A DNA stretch of 9,498 bases, taken from NCBI GenBank assembly GCA_910584435.1, contig CAJUAP010000019.1, forward strand, positions 1 to 9,498. The letters are read 5' to 3'. Each line of letters starts with the position of its first letter. The stretch's first letter is position 1. The notes below the pieces were generated by a model. The model had not been told where the DNA came from and did not search any database. It worked only from the letters and a program-made list of their open reading frames with translations. Of the stretch, positions 1 to 5,508 are shown in pieces. This stretch comes from an uncultured Acetatifactor sp. (GTDB lineage Bacteria; Bacillota; Clostridia; Lachnospirales; Lachnospiraceae). The position numbers and the translations under genes are program-made.

Positions 1-2
1 TC

Positions 3-224
3 ATGGGCATAGATAAAAAAAGAGCCATCCGGGGTGCCTGGCGCATCTCGGAGGCTTCTTTGTTTCTGACCGCCTTTCTGGGTGGGGCTTTGGGATGTAC
101 ATTGGGTATGCGGCATTTCCGCCACAAGACAAAACATTGGTATTTCAAATATGGAATGCCTGCCATTTTCATTGCAGAATTGTGTCTGGGTCTTTATGTA
201 TCATCCATATTGTCTTTCTCATAA
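3..224 (+). CDS. DUF1294 family membrane protein, 3' part
   Basis: This is a small membrane protein of the DUF1294 family, whose function is not known. The visible 73 residues carry the family core: DKKRA near the start, WRISE at 13-17, a glycine-rich membrane segment at about 19-35 ending in LGMRHFRHKTKHWYF, and a second hydrophobic segment at about 50-70. In family members the DK-x-x-A motif normally follows an N-terminal hydrophobic stretch, so the methionine at position 3 is probably internal and the real start lies left of the window. The gene runs towards the minus-strand lipoprotein gene, and the two coding regions overlap tail to tail by 31 bases (194-224). The family assignment rests on motif recognition; truncation at the 5' end is an inference from usual family length. 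Confidence 0.82.
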   Translation: MGIDKKRAIRGAWRISEASLFLTAFLGGALGCTLGMRHFRHKTKHWYFKYGMPAIFIAELCLGLYVSSILSFS

Positions 225-982
225 ACCCACTCTATCTGGTAATCCACCCCTGATAATTCACTGATCTGATGAATATAATTTTCTATCAGCTTCCGTGCCC
301 TTTCCTGGGCTCGTGCCAGCATGGCATCATCGCTCTCAAAAAGCTGTCTCATATCTTCATTTGCCGCCGCCACTGCTTCTGTCTGGTTCTCTGCTGTAAT
401 GGGATTCTTGTTCAATCCGTCATCAGAAGAAATATAACTGTCTTCCGTAAAAGAATAATCGGACAGACCCAAAAGTTTCGCCTTGGGAATGGTTATGATA
501 ATCTTCTCACCGGACATTTCCATCGTCACCTTTGACATATCAATTCCCAGCTTTGCAACACCGCTGTACTCAATCCAGAAAACCCTTTCCACCTCTCCGA
601 TGTGAAGAAGGCCGCTTCCCTTTTCTTTGACGGATTTGGCTACATTATGATAGTAGCATTCCAATGTTGCCAATTCACATATGGTTCTGATCTGCGCTAT
701 GTCCGGGGCATTGATTTTCGCGTTTCCGGCTGCGGCTTCCAAAGCAGTTTCTACAGGTGATGCCTGGGATTTGTCTTCCACAGACAATGTCTGATTTTCG
801 CCTCCCACAGGCAATGTCTGGTTTTCGTCTTCCACAGGCAATGTCTGGTTTTCACCTCCCACAGGTAATGTCTGATTTTCGCCTCTTACAGGCGGTGTCT
901 GGTTTTCATCTCCTCCGGAACATGAAGACAATGCCAGGAGCAAAAGGATGCAGCCCATACAATTGACAAGATTTTTCTTCAT
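194..982 (-). CDS. DUF4230 domain lipoprotein with 9-residue tandem repeats
   Basis: This is a predicted lipoprotein of 262 residues. An N-terminal hydrophobic signal (about 8-19) ends in a lipobox LSSC with Cys21 as the lipidation site. A spacer of ENQTLPV-type 9-residue repeats follows (26-70, with a decayed sixth copy to 79), then a DUF4230-like domain (about 95-255) with FWIEYSGVAKLGIDMSKV at 135-152 and KIIITIPKAKLL at 160-171. DUF4230 has no assigned biochemical role. The ATG at 982 is chosen over an open frame reaching 1141 because it has a good GGAGGAAAGGG site, starts the signal peptide, and overlaps the upstream stop as ATGA. It is thus translationally coupled to the other DUF4230 gene. 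The repeats probably act as a flexible tether lifting the domain off the membrane (inference). Family call is fairly sure, function unknown. Confidence 0.82.
   Translation of the reverse strand: MKKNLVNCMGCILLLLALSSCSGGDENQTPPVRGENQTLPVGGENQTLPVEDENQTLPVGGENQTLSVEDKSQASPVETALEAAAGNAKINAPDIAQIRTICELATLECYYHNVAKSVKEKGSGLLHIGEVERVFWIEYSGVAKLGIDMSKVTMEMSGEKIIITIPKAKLLGLSDYSFTEDSYISSDDGLNKNPITAENQTEAVAAANEDMRQLFESDDAMLARAQERARKLIENYIHQISELSGVDYQIEWVYEKDNMDDT
773..907 (-). repeat. 27-bp in-frame minisatellite (five units) in the lipoprotein gene
   Basis: Five adjacent 27-bp units encode ENQT(P/L)(P/S)V followed by two variable residues: RG, GG, ED, GG, ED. A sixth, diverged unit (KSQASPVET) extends the region to about 746. 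Units 2-3 and 4-5 resemble each other as 18-residue pairs, pointing to a later 54-bp duplication. Since 27 is divisible by three, gain or loss of a unit would change only the length of the linker. Confidence 0.9.
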
Positions 983-1668
983 CTGACCCTTTCCTCCATT
1001 TGAATTTTCACTGTGTAGGATTCTTCCGCCTGTTCTATCCAGGGTGTCACAAGTGCTTCCACCACAGATTGGGCGTTGGTTCTTGCCAATGCCAGAAGCT
1101 CTTTTTCTCTGTCCGCCTTCTCGTCCAAATCCCTTTGACATAATAGAAATGCTTCCTGATGTATCTGTTCCGTCTCACTCTTCTTATCCTTGAATATAAA
1201 TTCTAATGTACCCGGATCAACCGTCTTCTCCTGAAATTCAATATCGGGAATCGTAATCGTTATCACTTTGTCTTCTTCATTCATGGCTATCTCTATTTTA
1301 CTGAAATCAATTCCGACTTTTACCTTACCCTCATATGCCACATAATATTTTACGCTGATTCCATCTTCCGCATACGCTCTTGCAACGGCATTATATGTAT
1401 AATCCGCCGTTGACAGTTCACTGCTTTCAAATACCTTCCTGATAGTTGCCTCGCTGAGAGTAAACGTTTCCCCCTCTTCTCCTATGACCGCATCTGCAAC
1501 GGCCTGGCTTGCATTCTCTATCAGTCCGGAACCGTTCTTACGCAGGATATAAAATAAAGCTGCCAGCAGCATTACAATAAACACACACAATACTAAGATG
1601 GCGATTCCCTGCTTTAAAATTTTTATTCTCTGTTCATTTATCTTCTGCTCATCCCCGGAATCCAACAA
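979..1668 (-). CDS. DUF4230 domain membrane-anchored protein (TTG start)
   Basis: This is a 229-residue protein with a short polar N-terminus, one membrane segment at about 20-42 and an extracytoplasmic DUF4230-like domain at about 72-225. The core YYVAYEGKVKVGIDFSKIEI (109-128) followed by KVITITIPDIEF matches the equivalent stretch in the lipoprotein encoded just downstream, so the two are paralogues with different anchors. The only usable starts are two adjacent TTG codons (1668 and 1665): a stop lies four codons upstream and no in-frame ATG precedes the membrane segment. A very strong purine tract (GAGGGAGGGGG) directly precedes them. Its stop overlaps the next start by ATGA. The second TTG could be the true start. 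Family function is not known; a pair acting together in the envelope is an inference. Confidence 0.82.
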   Translation of the reverse strand: MLDSGDEQKINEQRIKILKQGIAILVLCVFIVMLLAALFYILRKNGSGLIENASQAVADAVIGEEGETFTLSEATIRKVFESSELSTADYTYNAVARAYAEDGISVKYYVAYEGKVKVGIDFSKIEIAMNEEDKVITITIPDIEFQEKTVDPGTLEFIFKDKKSETEQIHQEAFLLCQRDLDEKADREKELLALARTNAQSVVEALVTPWIEQAEESYTVKIQMEERVR

Positions 1669-1670
1669 TA

Positions 1671-1682
1671 TCCCCCTCCCTC
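1671..1682 (-). promoter_or_regulatory. Ribosome binding site deciding a TTG start
   Basis: On the minus strand this reads GAGGGAGGGGGA, ending a few bases before the tandem TTG codons. It supports initiation at TTG for the membrane-anchored DUF4230 gene, which has no alternative ATG. Confidence 0.6.
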
Positions 1683-1765
1683 ACAATATGGCTTCGTCCT
1701 GGTCATCTGCCGCATCATTTTCTTATGGGCTTATCATCTCCCACCGGCAATCGCCCTATAAACTT

Positions 1766-1779
1766 ATATCGTCCGATAT
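1766..1779. promoter_or_regulatory. 14-bp dyad ATATCG-TC-CGATAT, possible operator
   Basis: A perfect 6-bp dyad with a 2-base centre lies about 100 bases upstream of the DUF4230 pair, in a TA-rich stretch that also holds TATAAG-like boxes. I could not fix a convincing -35/-10 pair, so a role as an operator is only suggested by symmetry and position. Confidence 0.25.
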
Positions 1780-1801
1780 TCCTTTTTATATTTCTTCAGC
1801 A

Positions 1802-1837
1802 AATCTGCCCTATTCCGAAACCAGAATAAGGCAGATT
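1802..1837 (-). terminator. Long hairpin downstream of the Rpn gene, weak terminator candidate
   Basis: The arms 1802-1815 and 1824-1837 are complementary over 14 positions around an 8-base loop. The one mismatch becomes a G-U wobble in a minus-strand transcript, which favours a function in RNA read from the Rpn side. Only three U residues follow the stem, so it may be a processing site or part of a dispersed repeat rather than a true intrinsic terminator. It lies about 90 bases after the Rpn stop. Confidence 0.4.
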
Positions 1838-1844
1838 GTAGTTC

Positions 1845-1922
1845 TCAGAAATTTATACTGCACACCGGTAAAGCCTGCCCTGAGTCCCGACTGAAGACCA
1901 CCCACAAGATACCTTTGCTCAT
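1845..1922 (-). CDS. Possible 25-residue small ORF after the Rpn gene
   Basis: An ATG four bases after the Rpn stop opens a 25-codon frame (starting MSKGILWVV and ending VCSINF) that stops just before the hairpin at 1802-1837. An AGGA lies only about four bases before the ATG, which is short for a ribosome site. Nothing in the peptide is recognisable, and the frame may be chance. It is listed because it fills most of the spacer and would be co-transcribed with the Rpn gene. Confidence 0.18.
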   Translation of the reverse strand: MSKGILWVVFSRDSGQALPVCSINF

Positions 1923-1926
1923 TTTC

Positions 1927-2904
1927 CTACTGTAAATTCCGGCGGTCTGCAGCATATCTTTCTTCCGGCAATAATTCCTGGATTAGCCCCTCTAAAAAAG
2001 ACCTGTCCGCTTCTGCCCTTTTTAAATCGTCCATTCTTCCGGCAGAAACTAAAATATTGCTTAATTTTATAATAAGATCCATGCCTATACCTATCCCTTT
2101 TTCTATCCCTTTTTCTATCCCTTTTTCTATCCCCTTTTCTATCCCCCTGTTTTCAATCTGATCCAATACTTCACACATGGTCGCAGCCTCCTTTTTCACA
2201 ATACTACAGGCATCCATAAAACGCTGGTCATCTGTAAGGACAGTCATTAATTCCAGTAATTCATGCACATGTTTTATAGTTTCCGGTTTTGCTGCATAAC
2301 AGTTATTTTTTCTCATCTGCACAAAATAATCAGCAACAATCCGGAAATCACTTTTAAATAAGGACACCTGTTCCTCCGTTAAATAAGCTATCTCGAACAA
2401 ATTAATTTTATAATTATTTACATAAGGTTTTAACCCTTCTGGAATATCCAGACATTTATGCAGTTCCAGCGGTTTATCCCAGTGTTTTTTATAACCAAAA
2501 TATAAAAATAAAGTAACAACCGGATAACGGAGTTTTCTTTTCCTGATTATCTTTTTTGTCCCATCTTTACCTGTAATTTCTTCATAATCTGCCAGCATCT
2601 GTCGGCGGTATTCAGAACCGTCATAACCTGCACCACGCAGCGGGGCATCTATATCTGACTCTGTCTGGTTTTCATAACCAAAACATGCAATCCTGATATT
2701 GCTGCTTTTCCAATACTTTGCAGCATCACGCTCCATTTCGTGTAGTTTTCCCTGGTCGGCTTTGTAATGGTAACGTACTATGGCATCTTCCAGTTCATTT
2801 TCTCTGACAACCTGTTTTCCGTCAAATAAAAGCACATTAATAATATCAGCAAATACATCATTATAAGCTTCCAGCGTCTTTTCTGTAATATCCTTTTCTC
2901 CCAT
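1927..2904 (-). CDS. Rpn family / PD-(D/E)XK nuclease-type putative transposase
   Basis: The 325-residue protein belongs to the PD-(D/E)XK group annotated as Rpn recombination-promoting nuclease or PDDEXK transposase. These are DNA endonuclease-like proteins; RpnA of E. coli promotes RecA-independent recombination. Visible hallmarks are an N-terminal helix with DVFADIINVLLF (16-27), EMERDAAKYWK (56-66), and the core strand and turn RIACFGYENQTESD (71-84), where Glu78-Asn79-Gln80 replaces the classic E-x-K. PLRGAGYDGSEYRRQ follows. A run of GIEK repeats lies near residues 253-270, before the C-terminal helix, a common trait of this family in clostridia. The start at 2904 has a GGAGG site and a sigma-A-like promoter. 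No inverted repeats of an insertion sequence were seen around it, so it appears as a stand-alone gene. Its in vivo role here is unknown. Confidence 0.85.
   Translation of the reverse strand: MGEKDITEKTLEAYNDVFADIINVLLFDGKQVVRENELEDAIVRYHYKADQGKLHEMERDAAKYWKSSNIRIACFGYENQTESDIDAPLRGAGYDGSEYRRQMLADYEEITGKDGTKKIIRKRKLRYPVVTLFLYFGYKKHWDKPLELHKCLDIPEGLKPYVNNYKINLFEIAYLTEEQVSLFKSDFRIVADYFVQMRKNNCYAAKPETIKHVHELLELMTVLTDDQRFMDACSIVKKEAATMCEVLDQIENRGIEKGIEKGIEKGIEKGIGIGMDLIIKLSNILVSAGRMDDLKRAEADRSFLEGLIQELLPEERYAADRRNLQ
2091..2146 (-). repeat. 12-bp tandem repeat encoding GIEK units
   Basis: About 4.7 copies of a 12-bp unit (ctatcccttttt on the plus strand, with small variations in the last copies) encode GIEKGIEKGIEKGIEKGI in the Rpn-type protein. 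Copy-number change would stay in frame and vary the length of a charged helix or linker. Confidence 0.9.
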
Positions 2905-2925
2905 TCACAAACCTCCGTTTTATAT

Positions 2926-2954
2926 AGTATAATCCAGAATAAAAGAAAACTCAA
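2926..2954 (-). promoter_or_regulatory. Sigma-A-like promoter of the Rpn-type gene
   Basis: On the minus strand TTGAGT (2949-2954) and TATACT (2926-2931) are 17 bases apart. Transcription would begin near 2919, giving a very short leader with the GGAGG site (2912-2916) almost at its 5' end. Confidence 0.6.
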
Positions 2955-3405
2955 GCCATTTATCAGAACCTTCAATAAGTCTTTTCTAAGTCATGAAAAT
3001 CGAATCATGAAAAACCCTGGCAATAATATTAAAGCTTAAAAGCATTTATGATATATTCACAGGAGATTATGAGAATGTAAAACAGCATTCGGATACAGTC
3101 CGAAACACTGACAGGAGACAGATAAAAATAGAAACATTCGGCACAGTTTTATCTAAGAGAGCAATACAAATTTTAAAAGACCACGAATATGATGAAATGT
3201 CAATTTCCTGCGTTAAATCATTCTTATATGGTTTGTGTGCATCCCAGTGCGCCAGGTGCAGACACACGGTAAACCGCCAGGCAATTCCCTTTATTGCCTT
3301 ACTTTCATGCATCCCGGCGCAGCCCGTTACATGGAGAGTACTTTAGCTTGCATAAAAGGCAGACGGTTGCTCCACAGGAACGTTTTGGCATACTATGCCC
3401 TCCCC
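2955..3405. other. Gene-poor spacer with a start-less open frame
   Basis: No gene can be supported here. The longest coding-like stretch is a plus-strand open frame from 3011 to the TAG at 3344-3346 (111 codons). It lacks an ATG in its first half and has no ribosome site. Its middle (ETFGTVLSKRAIQILKDH, then EYDEMSIS) has a protein-like composition but no family I recognise. A minus-strand frame at 3067-3312 overlaps it and looks no better. The stretch may be a decayed gene fragment. No convincing terminator for the DegV gene was found at its right end. Confidence 0.35.
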
Positions 3406-4242
3406 TCAAGTAGTCACAATAACGCCTCCATCGTTGGCATACATGCTGCTGATGCCTCTGGTATCCATGATAATGCATTCTTTAAATTCCGCTCTCTCCA
3501 GTACCATATCCCGAACCTGCTCCGCCCGGTTCAGTGCATTACAATGTGTAATAATTAATCTCCGCTCCTGAGGCTTTGACGCTTCGCAGGCTGCCAGTTC
3601 CGCCATTTTACTCAGTGCTTTTTTGATTCCTATGGTTTTGCTCCGCTGAATAATCTCTCCTCTGTCAGCTCCCATCACAGGCTTAATGTTCAAAGTAGAA
3701 GCAACCAGCGCCTGTACACCCGTAAGGCGTCCATTCTTCCGAAGTGTCTCCAGATTATCCAGTACAAAATACGTCTGGACACTGTCCCGGAATTGTTCAA
3801 TCTGCTTTACAATATCTTCAAAGGGAATCCCTGCTTCTTCCAATTCCATCAGCTTCAATGCAATCTGTGTCTCGCCCCCGCTGGCCGACTGGGAATCCAC
3901 CACATGAATCTGCTTCTTCCCATGCTTATCAAGATACAGCTTTTTTCCCAGTTCCGCACTATTATAGCTGCCGCTCAAATGCGAAGAAAGCGTCACCACA
4001 TACACATGATCCACCGGTGCAAGATAACTTTCCACGAAACGTTCCGGCGACGGGCAGGAAGATTTGGGACATTTAGGATATTCCGCTACCTTTTTCAGGA
4101 ATTCCGCCTGGTTAAAATTCTCGTCATCCTGCACACAATAGTCTCCCACTTCCAATCCCAAAGGCACCCTTTCAAATCTTGCATCCCCCAGCAGGCTTGC
4201 CGGCAATTCCCCACAGCTGTCCAATACTATCTTATAACTCAT
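3406..4242 (-). CDS. DegV family fatty-acid-binding protein
   Basis: This is a 278-residue DegV fold protein, full length for the family. DegV proteins, including the FakB subunits of fatty acid kinase, bind a fatty acid and present it for phosphorylation. Signature segments are in order: KIVLDSCGELP (4-14), the SSCPSPERF loop (61-69), LSSHLSGSYNSA (85-96), VVDSQSASGG (114-123), LRKNGRLTG (167-175) and LNIKPVM (184-190). The C-terminus ends in SSMYANDGGVIVTT instead of the H-x-GPGA-type ending of many members, which places it in a separate DegV subgroup. The ATG at 4242 has AGGAG about eight bases upstream. It is monocistronic, separated from flagellin by a terminator. Whether it works with a fatty acid kinase A cannot be told; none is in the window. 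Confidence 0.93.
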   Translation of the reverse strand: MSYKIVLDSCGELPASLLGDARFERVPLGLEVGDYCVQDDENFNQAEFLKKVAEYPKCPKSSCPSPERFVESYLAPVDHVYVVTLSSHLSGSYNSAELGKKLYLDKHGKKQIHVVDSQSASGGETQIALKLMELEEAGIPFEDIVKQIEQFRDSVQTYFVLDNLETLRKNGRLTGVQALVASTLNIKPVMGADRGEIIQRSKTIGIKKALSKMAELAACEASKPQERRLIITHCNALNRAEQVRDMVLERAEFKECIIMDTRGISSMYANDGGVIVTT

Positions 4243-4310
4243 ACTATACTCTCCTATCCATCACGTATTAAAATTGAAAAGTCTATTTCATATAGTTTTC
4301 ATTACTAGAT

Positions 4311-4340
4311 ATAATAGCATATATTACCCATATATGTAAA
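4311..4340 (-). promoter_or_regulatory. Probable sigma-A promoter of the DegV gene
   Basis: On the minus strand TTTACA (4335-4340) and TATTAT (4311-4316) are separated by 18 bases, about 70 bases upstream of the DegV start. The surroundings are very AT-rich, so alternative boxes exist. Confidence 0.45.
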
Positions 4341-4386
4341 GCATATTCTGAGTTTATAAGAATCAACTTATAGCAGCTCGTAAAAT

Positions 4387-4426
4387 TTGGACAGCTTTTG
4401 CCGTAAAGTCAAAATTGCGTTCCATA
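4387..4426 (-). repeat. Dispersed repeat, copy A (left of flagellin)
   Basis: Read on the minus strand, this 40-bp stretch matches the plus strand at 5465-5504 at 31 of 40 positions without gaps. It shares TATGGA, GCAATTTTGACTT and AGCTGTC in the same spacing, and most differences are transitions. Weaker similarity continues to 4380. It abuts the flagellin terminator hairpin. Confidence 0.7.
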
Positions 4427-4462
4427 AAAATAGAACCCGTACACTCCGGGTTCTATTTTTAT
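4424..4462 (-). terminator. Hairpin terminator of the flagellin gene
   Basis: A perfect 16-bp stem (4424-4439 with 4447-4462) encloses a 7-base loop about 40 bases after the flagellin stop. The stem base is an A run on one side and a T run on the other, so in minus-strand RNA it ends in a U stretch inside the stem. The symmetric A/T layout would also let it act on plus-strand transcripts. Confidence 0.85.
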
Positions 4463-4502
4463 AAAAAATTGCTTTCAATTTCAGTTCAAAACCTTTTCAA
4501 AA

Positions 4503-5300
4503 TCACATTCCGCCAAAAAGCCTCAGCACAGAGGCATCATCCTGCATCTTCTTGCGCATCATACTCATACTGTAATTCTGCAGCAGTCTGTTCTTCTCTT
4601 TCTCGGACACAGCCTTCGGGATATCCAGATCCTCAATCCGGCTCCTGGAGGCCACCAGATTCAGGGATGTGTTCGTATTGCTGTTATAAGCATGCTCTAA
4701 GGAATTTGTCGTTGCCCCTGTCTTACTTCTGGCCGAATTAATCTGCTCAATGGCAGCATCAATATCGTCAATATTGAAATTCTTCGTGACATCATAACCG
4801 TCAATTCCCAGAGACTGCAGGGTAACATTCTCCATCCCAATCTTCATTCCGGTGCCGTCCGCATTGGATGCAATATGCATATCCGCCATGCTGCCGTCCA
4901 TCAGCTTCATTTCATTATATTTGGTTCCTACCGCGGAACGCTCCACATCCTGCAGAAGCTGATCAATCTCGCCCTGTATCATCTTCTTATCGGATTCGCC
5001 ATAGAGGCCGTTGGATGCCTGAATGCTGAGTTCCCGAATCCGCTGCAGAGAATCCACCATGGTTCCCATTGCGCCGTCCTTGATATTGGCAACACCGATA
5101 CCATCCTTGATATTGGCAGCGCCCACATCCAGGCCATTGCTTTCCTTCTTCATCTTATTGACAATGGCAAGTCCTGCCGCATCGTCTTTCGCCCTTTGGA
5201 TTCTGTTTCCGCTGGCTATTTTCCCATAGATGGATTTGTTCCTCTGAATACTATGCATTGGGGATACGGAATATGCGCTGCTTACTGCTCCTACCCTCAT
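4503..5300 (-). CDS. Divergent compact flagellin
   Basis: Flagellins polymerise into the flagellar filament through paired N- and C-terminal D0/D1 helices. This 265-residue protein has a clear N-terminal D1 (KIASGNRIQRAKDDAAGLAI at 27-46, SLQRIRELSIQASNG at 84-98, MIQGEIDQLLQDVE at 107-120, TKYN) and a C-terminal D1 (NTSLNLVASRSRIEDLDIPK at 210-229). The hypervariable D2/D3 part is reduced to a short stretch (about 135-185). The ends are unusual: the first 25 residues are shorter than the normal D0 helix, and the C-terminus finishes RLFGGM instead of the common LLR-type end. An AAAGGAG site fixes the start at 5300. Its promoter looks like sigma-A. No other flagellar gene is nearby, so whether it builds filaments, is a minor flagellin or has another secreted role is open. 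Confidence 0.88.
   Translation of the reverse strand: MRVGAVSSAYSVSPMHSIQRNKSIYGKIASGNRIQRAKDDAAGLAIVNKMKKESNGLDVGAANIKDGIGVANIKDGAMGTMVDSLQRIRELSIQASNGLYGESDKKMIQGEIDQLLQDVERSAVGTKYNEMKLMDGSMADMHIASNADGTGMKIGMENVTLQSLGIDGYDVTKNFNIDDIDAAIEQINSARSKTGATTNSLEHAYNSNTNTSLNLVASRSRIEDLDIPKAVSEKEKNRLLQNYSMSMMRKKMQDDASVLRLFGGM
5077..5118 (-). repeat. 27-bp-offset direct repeat in flagellin (ANIKDG twice)
   Basis: The 15-mer TCCTTGATATTGGCA occurs at 5077-5091 and again at 5104-5118 (plus strand), encoding ANIKDG at residues 62-67 and 71-76. Length here matches ordinary flagellins, so this is sequence convergence or gene conversion within the D1 helix rather than an insertion. Confidence 0.85.
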
Positions 5301-5315
5301 ACAATACTCCTTTCC

Positions 5316-5341
5316 TGCACAACCTCAAAAACGTTTGTGCA
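5316..5341 (-). promoter_or_regulatory. Leader hairpin just before the flagellin ribosome site
   Basis: TGCACAA (minus strand, 5341-5335) pairs with TTGTGCA (5322-5316) around a 12-base loop. The stem ends directly at GGAAAGGAG, the ribosome binding region, and another GGA lies just upstream of the stem. The layout could allow control of translation, for instance by a CsrA-type protein, but that is inference. Confidence 0.4.
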
Positions 5342-5362
5342 TATTATTTTCCTCTTATCTTT

Positions 5363-5391
5363 AGTATAATACAGCTCAAACCAAAATTCAA
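5363..5391 (-). promoter_or_regulatory. Sigma-A-like promoter of the flagellin gene
   Basis: On the minus strand TTGAAT (5386-5391) and TATACT (5363-5368) are exactly 17 bases apart, predicting a leader of about 55 bases. A sigma-D type element (TAAA with GCCGATAT) was looked for in this spacer and not seen. Confidence 0.6.
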
Positions 5392-5392
5392 C

Positions 5393-5417
5393 ATTTCCGG
5401 GAAAATTTTCCTGAAAT
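5393..5417. promoter_or_regulatory. Palindrome at the -35 edge of the flagellin promoter
   Basis: A perfect 12-bp palindrome GGAAAATTTTCC (5400-5411) is flanked by ATTTC and GAAAT, making an imperfect 25-bp dyad that touches the -35 box. Its position suits an operator or activator site. No regulator is identified. Confidence 0.3.
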
Positions 5418-5440
5418 CTCATCCCCCAATGTCTCGCAAT

Positions 5441-5478
5441 AATTGCAAAGGGCGGCATGCCGACTATGGAGAGCAATT
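5441..5478. repeat. Nested inverted repeat (cruciform-like) by repeat copy B
   Basis: CGGCATGCCG (5453-5462) is a perfect 10-bp palindrome enclosed by AATTGC (5441-5446) and GCAATT (5473-5478). There is no T tract on either side, so it is a poor terminator for the exporter operon, although it is the only hairpin after that operon. Confidence 0.45.
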
Positions 5479-5504
5479 TTGACTTCGCAGCAGGAGCTGT
5501 CTGA
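5465..5504 (+). repeat. Dispersed repeat, copy B (right of flagellin)
   Basis: The plus strand here matches the minus strand of 4387-4426 at 31 of 40 positions. With copy A it forms an inverted pair enclosing the flagellin gene, its promoter and its terminator. It ends within a few bases of the exporter stop codon (5509-5511). Confidence 0.7.
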
Positions 5505-5508
5505 ACTG

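Noticed and set aside
983..1141. N-terminal extension of the lipoprotein frame by 53 residues
   Set aside because: The extension lies inside the upstream DUF4230 gene, and the internal ATG at 982 has a strong ribosome site, begins a lipoprotein signal and makes an ATGA overlap.
3239..3324. Imperfect direct repeat (gcatcccagtgcg and gcatcccggcgca, 70 bases apart)
   Set aside because: Short, imperfect and without supporting structure; not enough to call target-site duplications or a mobile element.
3793..4308. 171-codon plus-strand frame opposite DegV
   Set aside because: It is antisense to clear DegV signature motifs, with no ribosome site and no family features.
5068..5126. Insertion in the flagellin D1 helix caused by the ANIKDG duplication
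   Set aside because: The segment between GL and LQR has the same length as in ordinary flagellins, so nothing was inserted.
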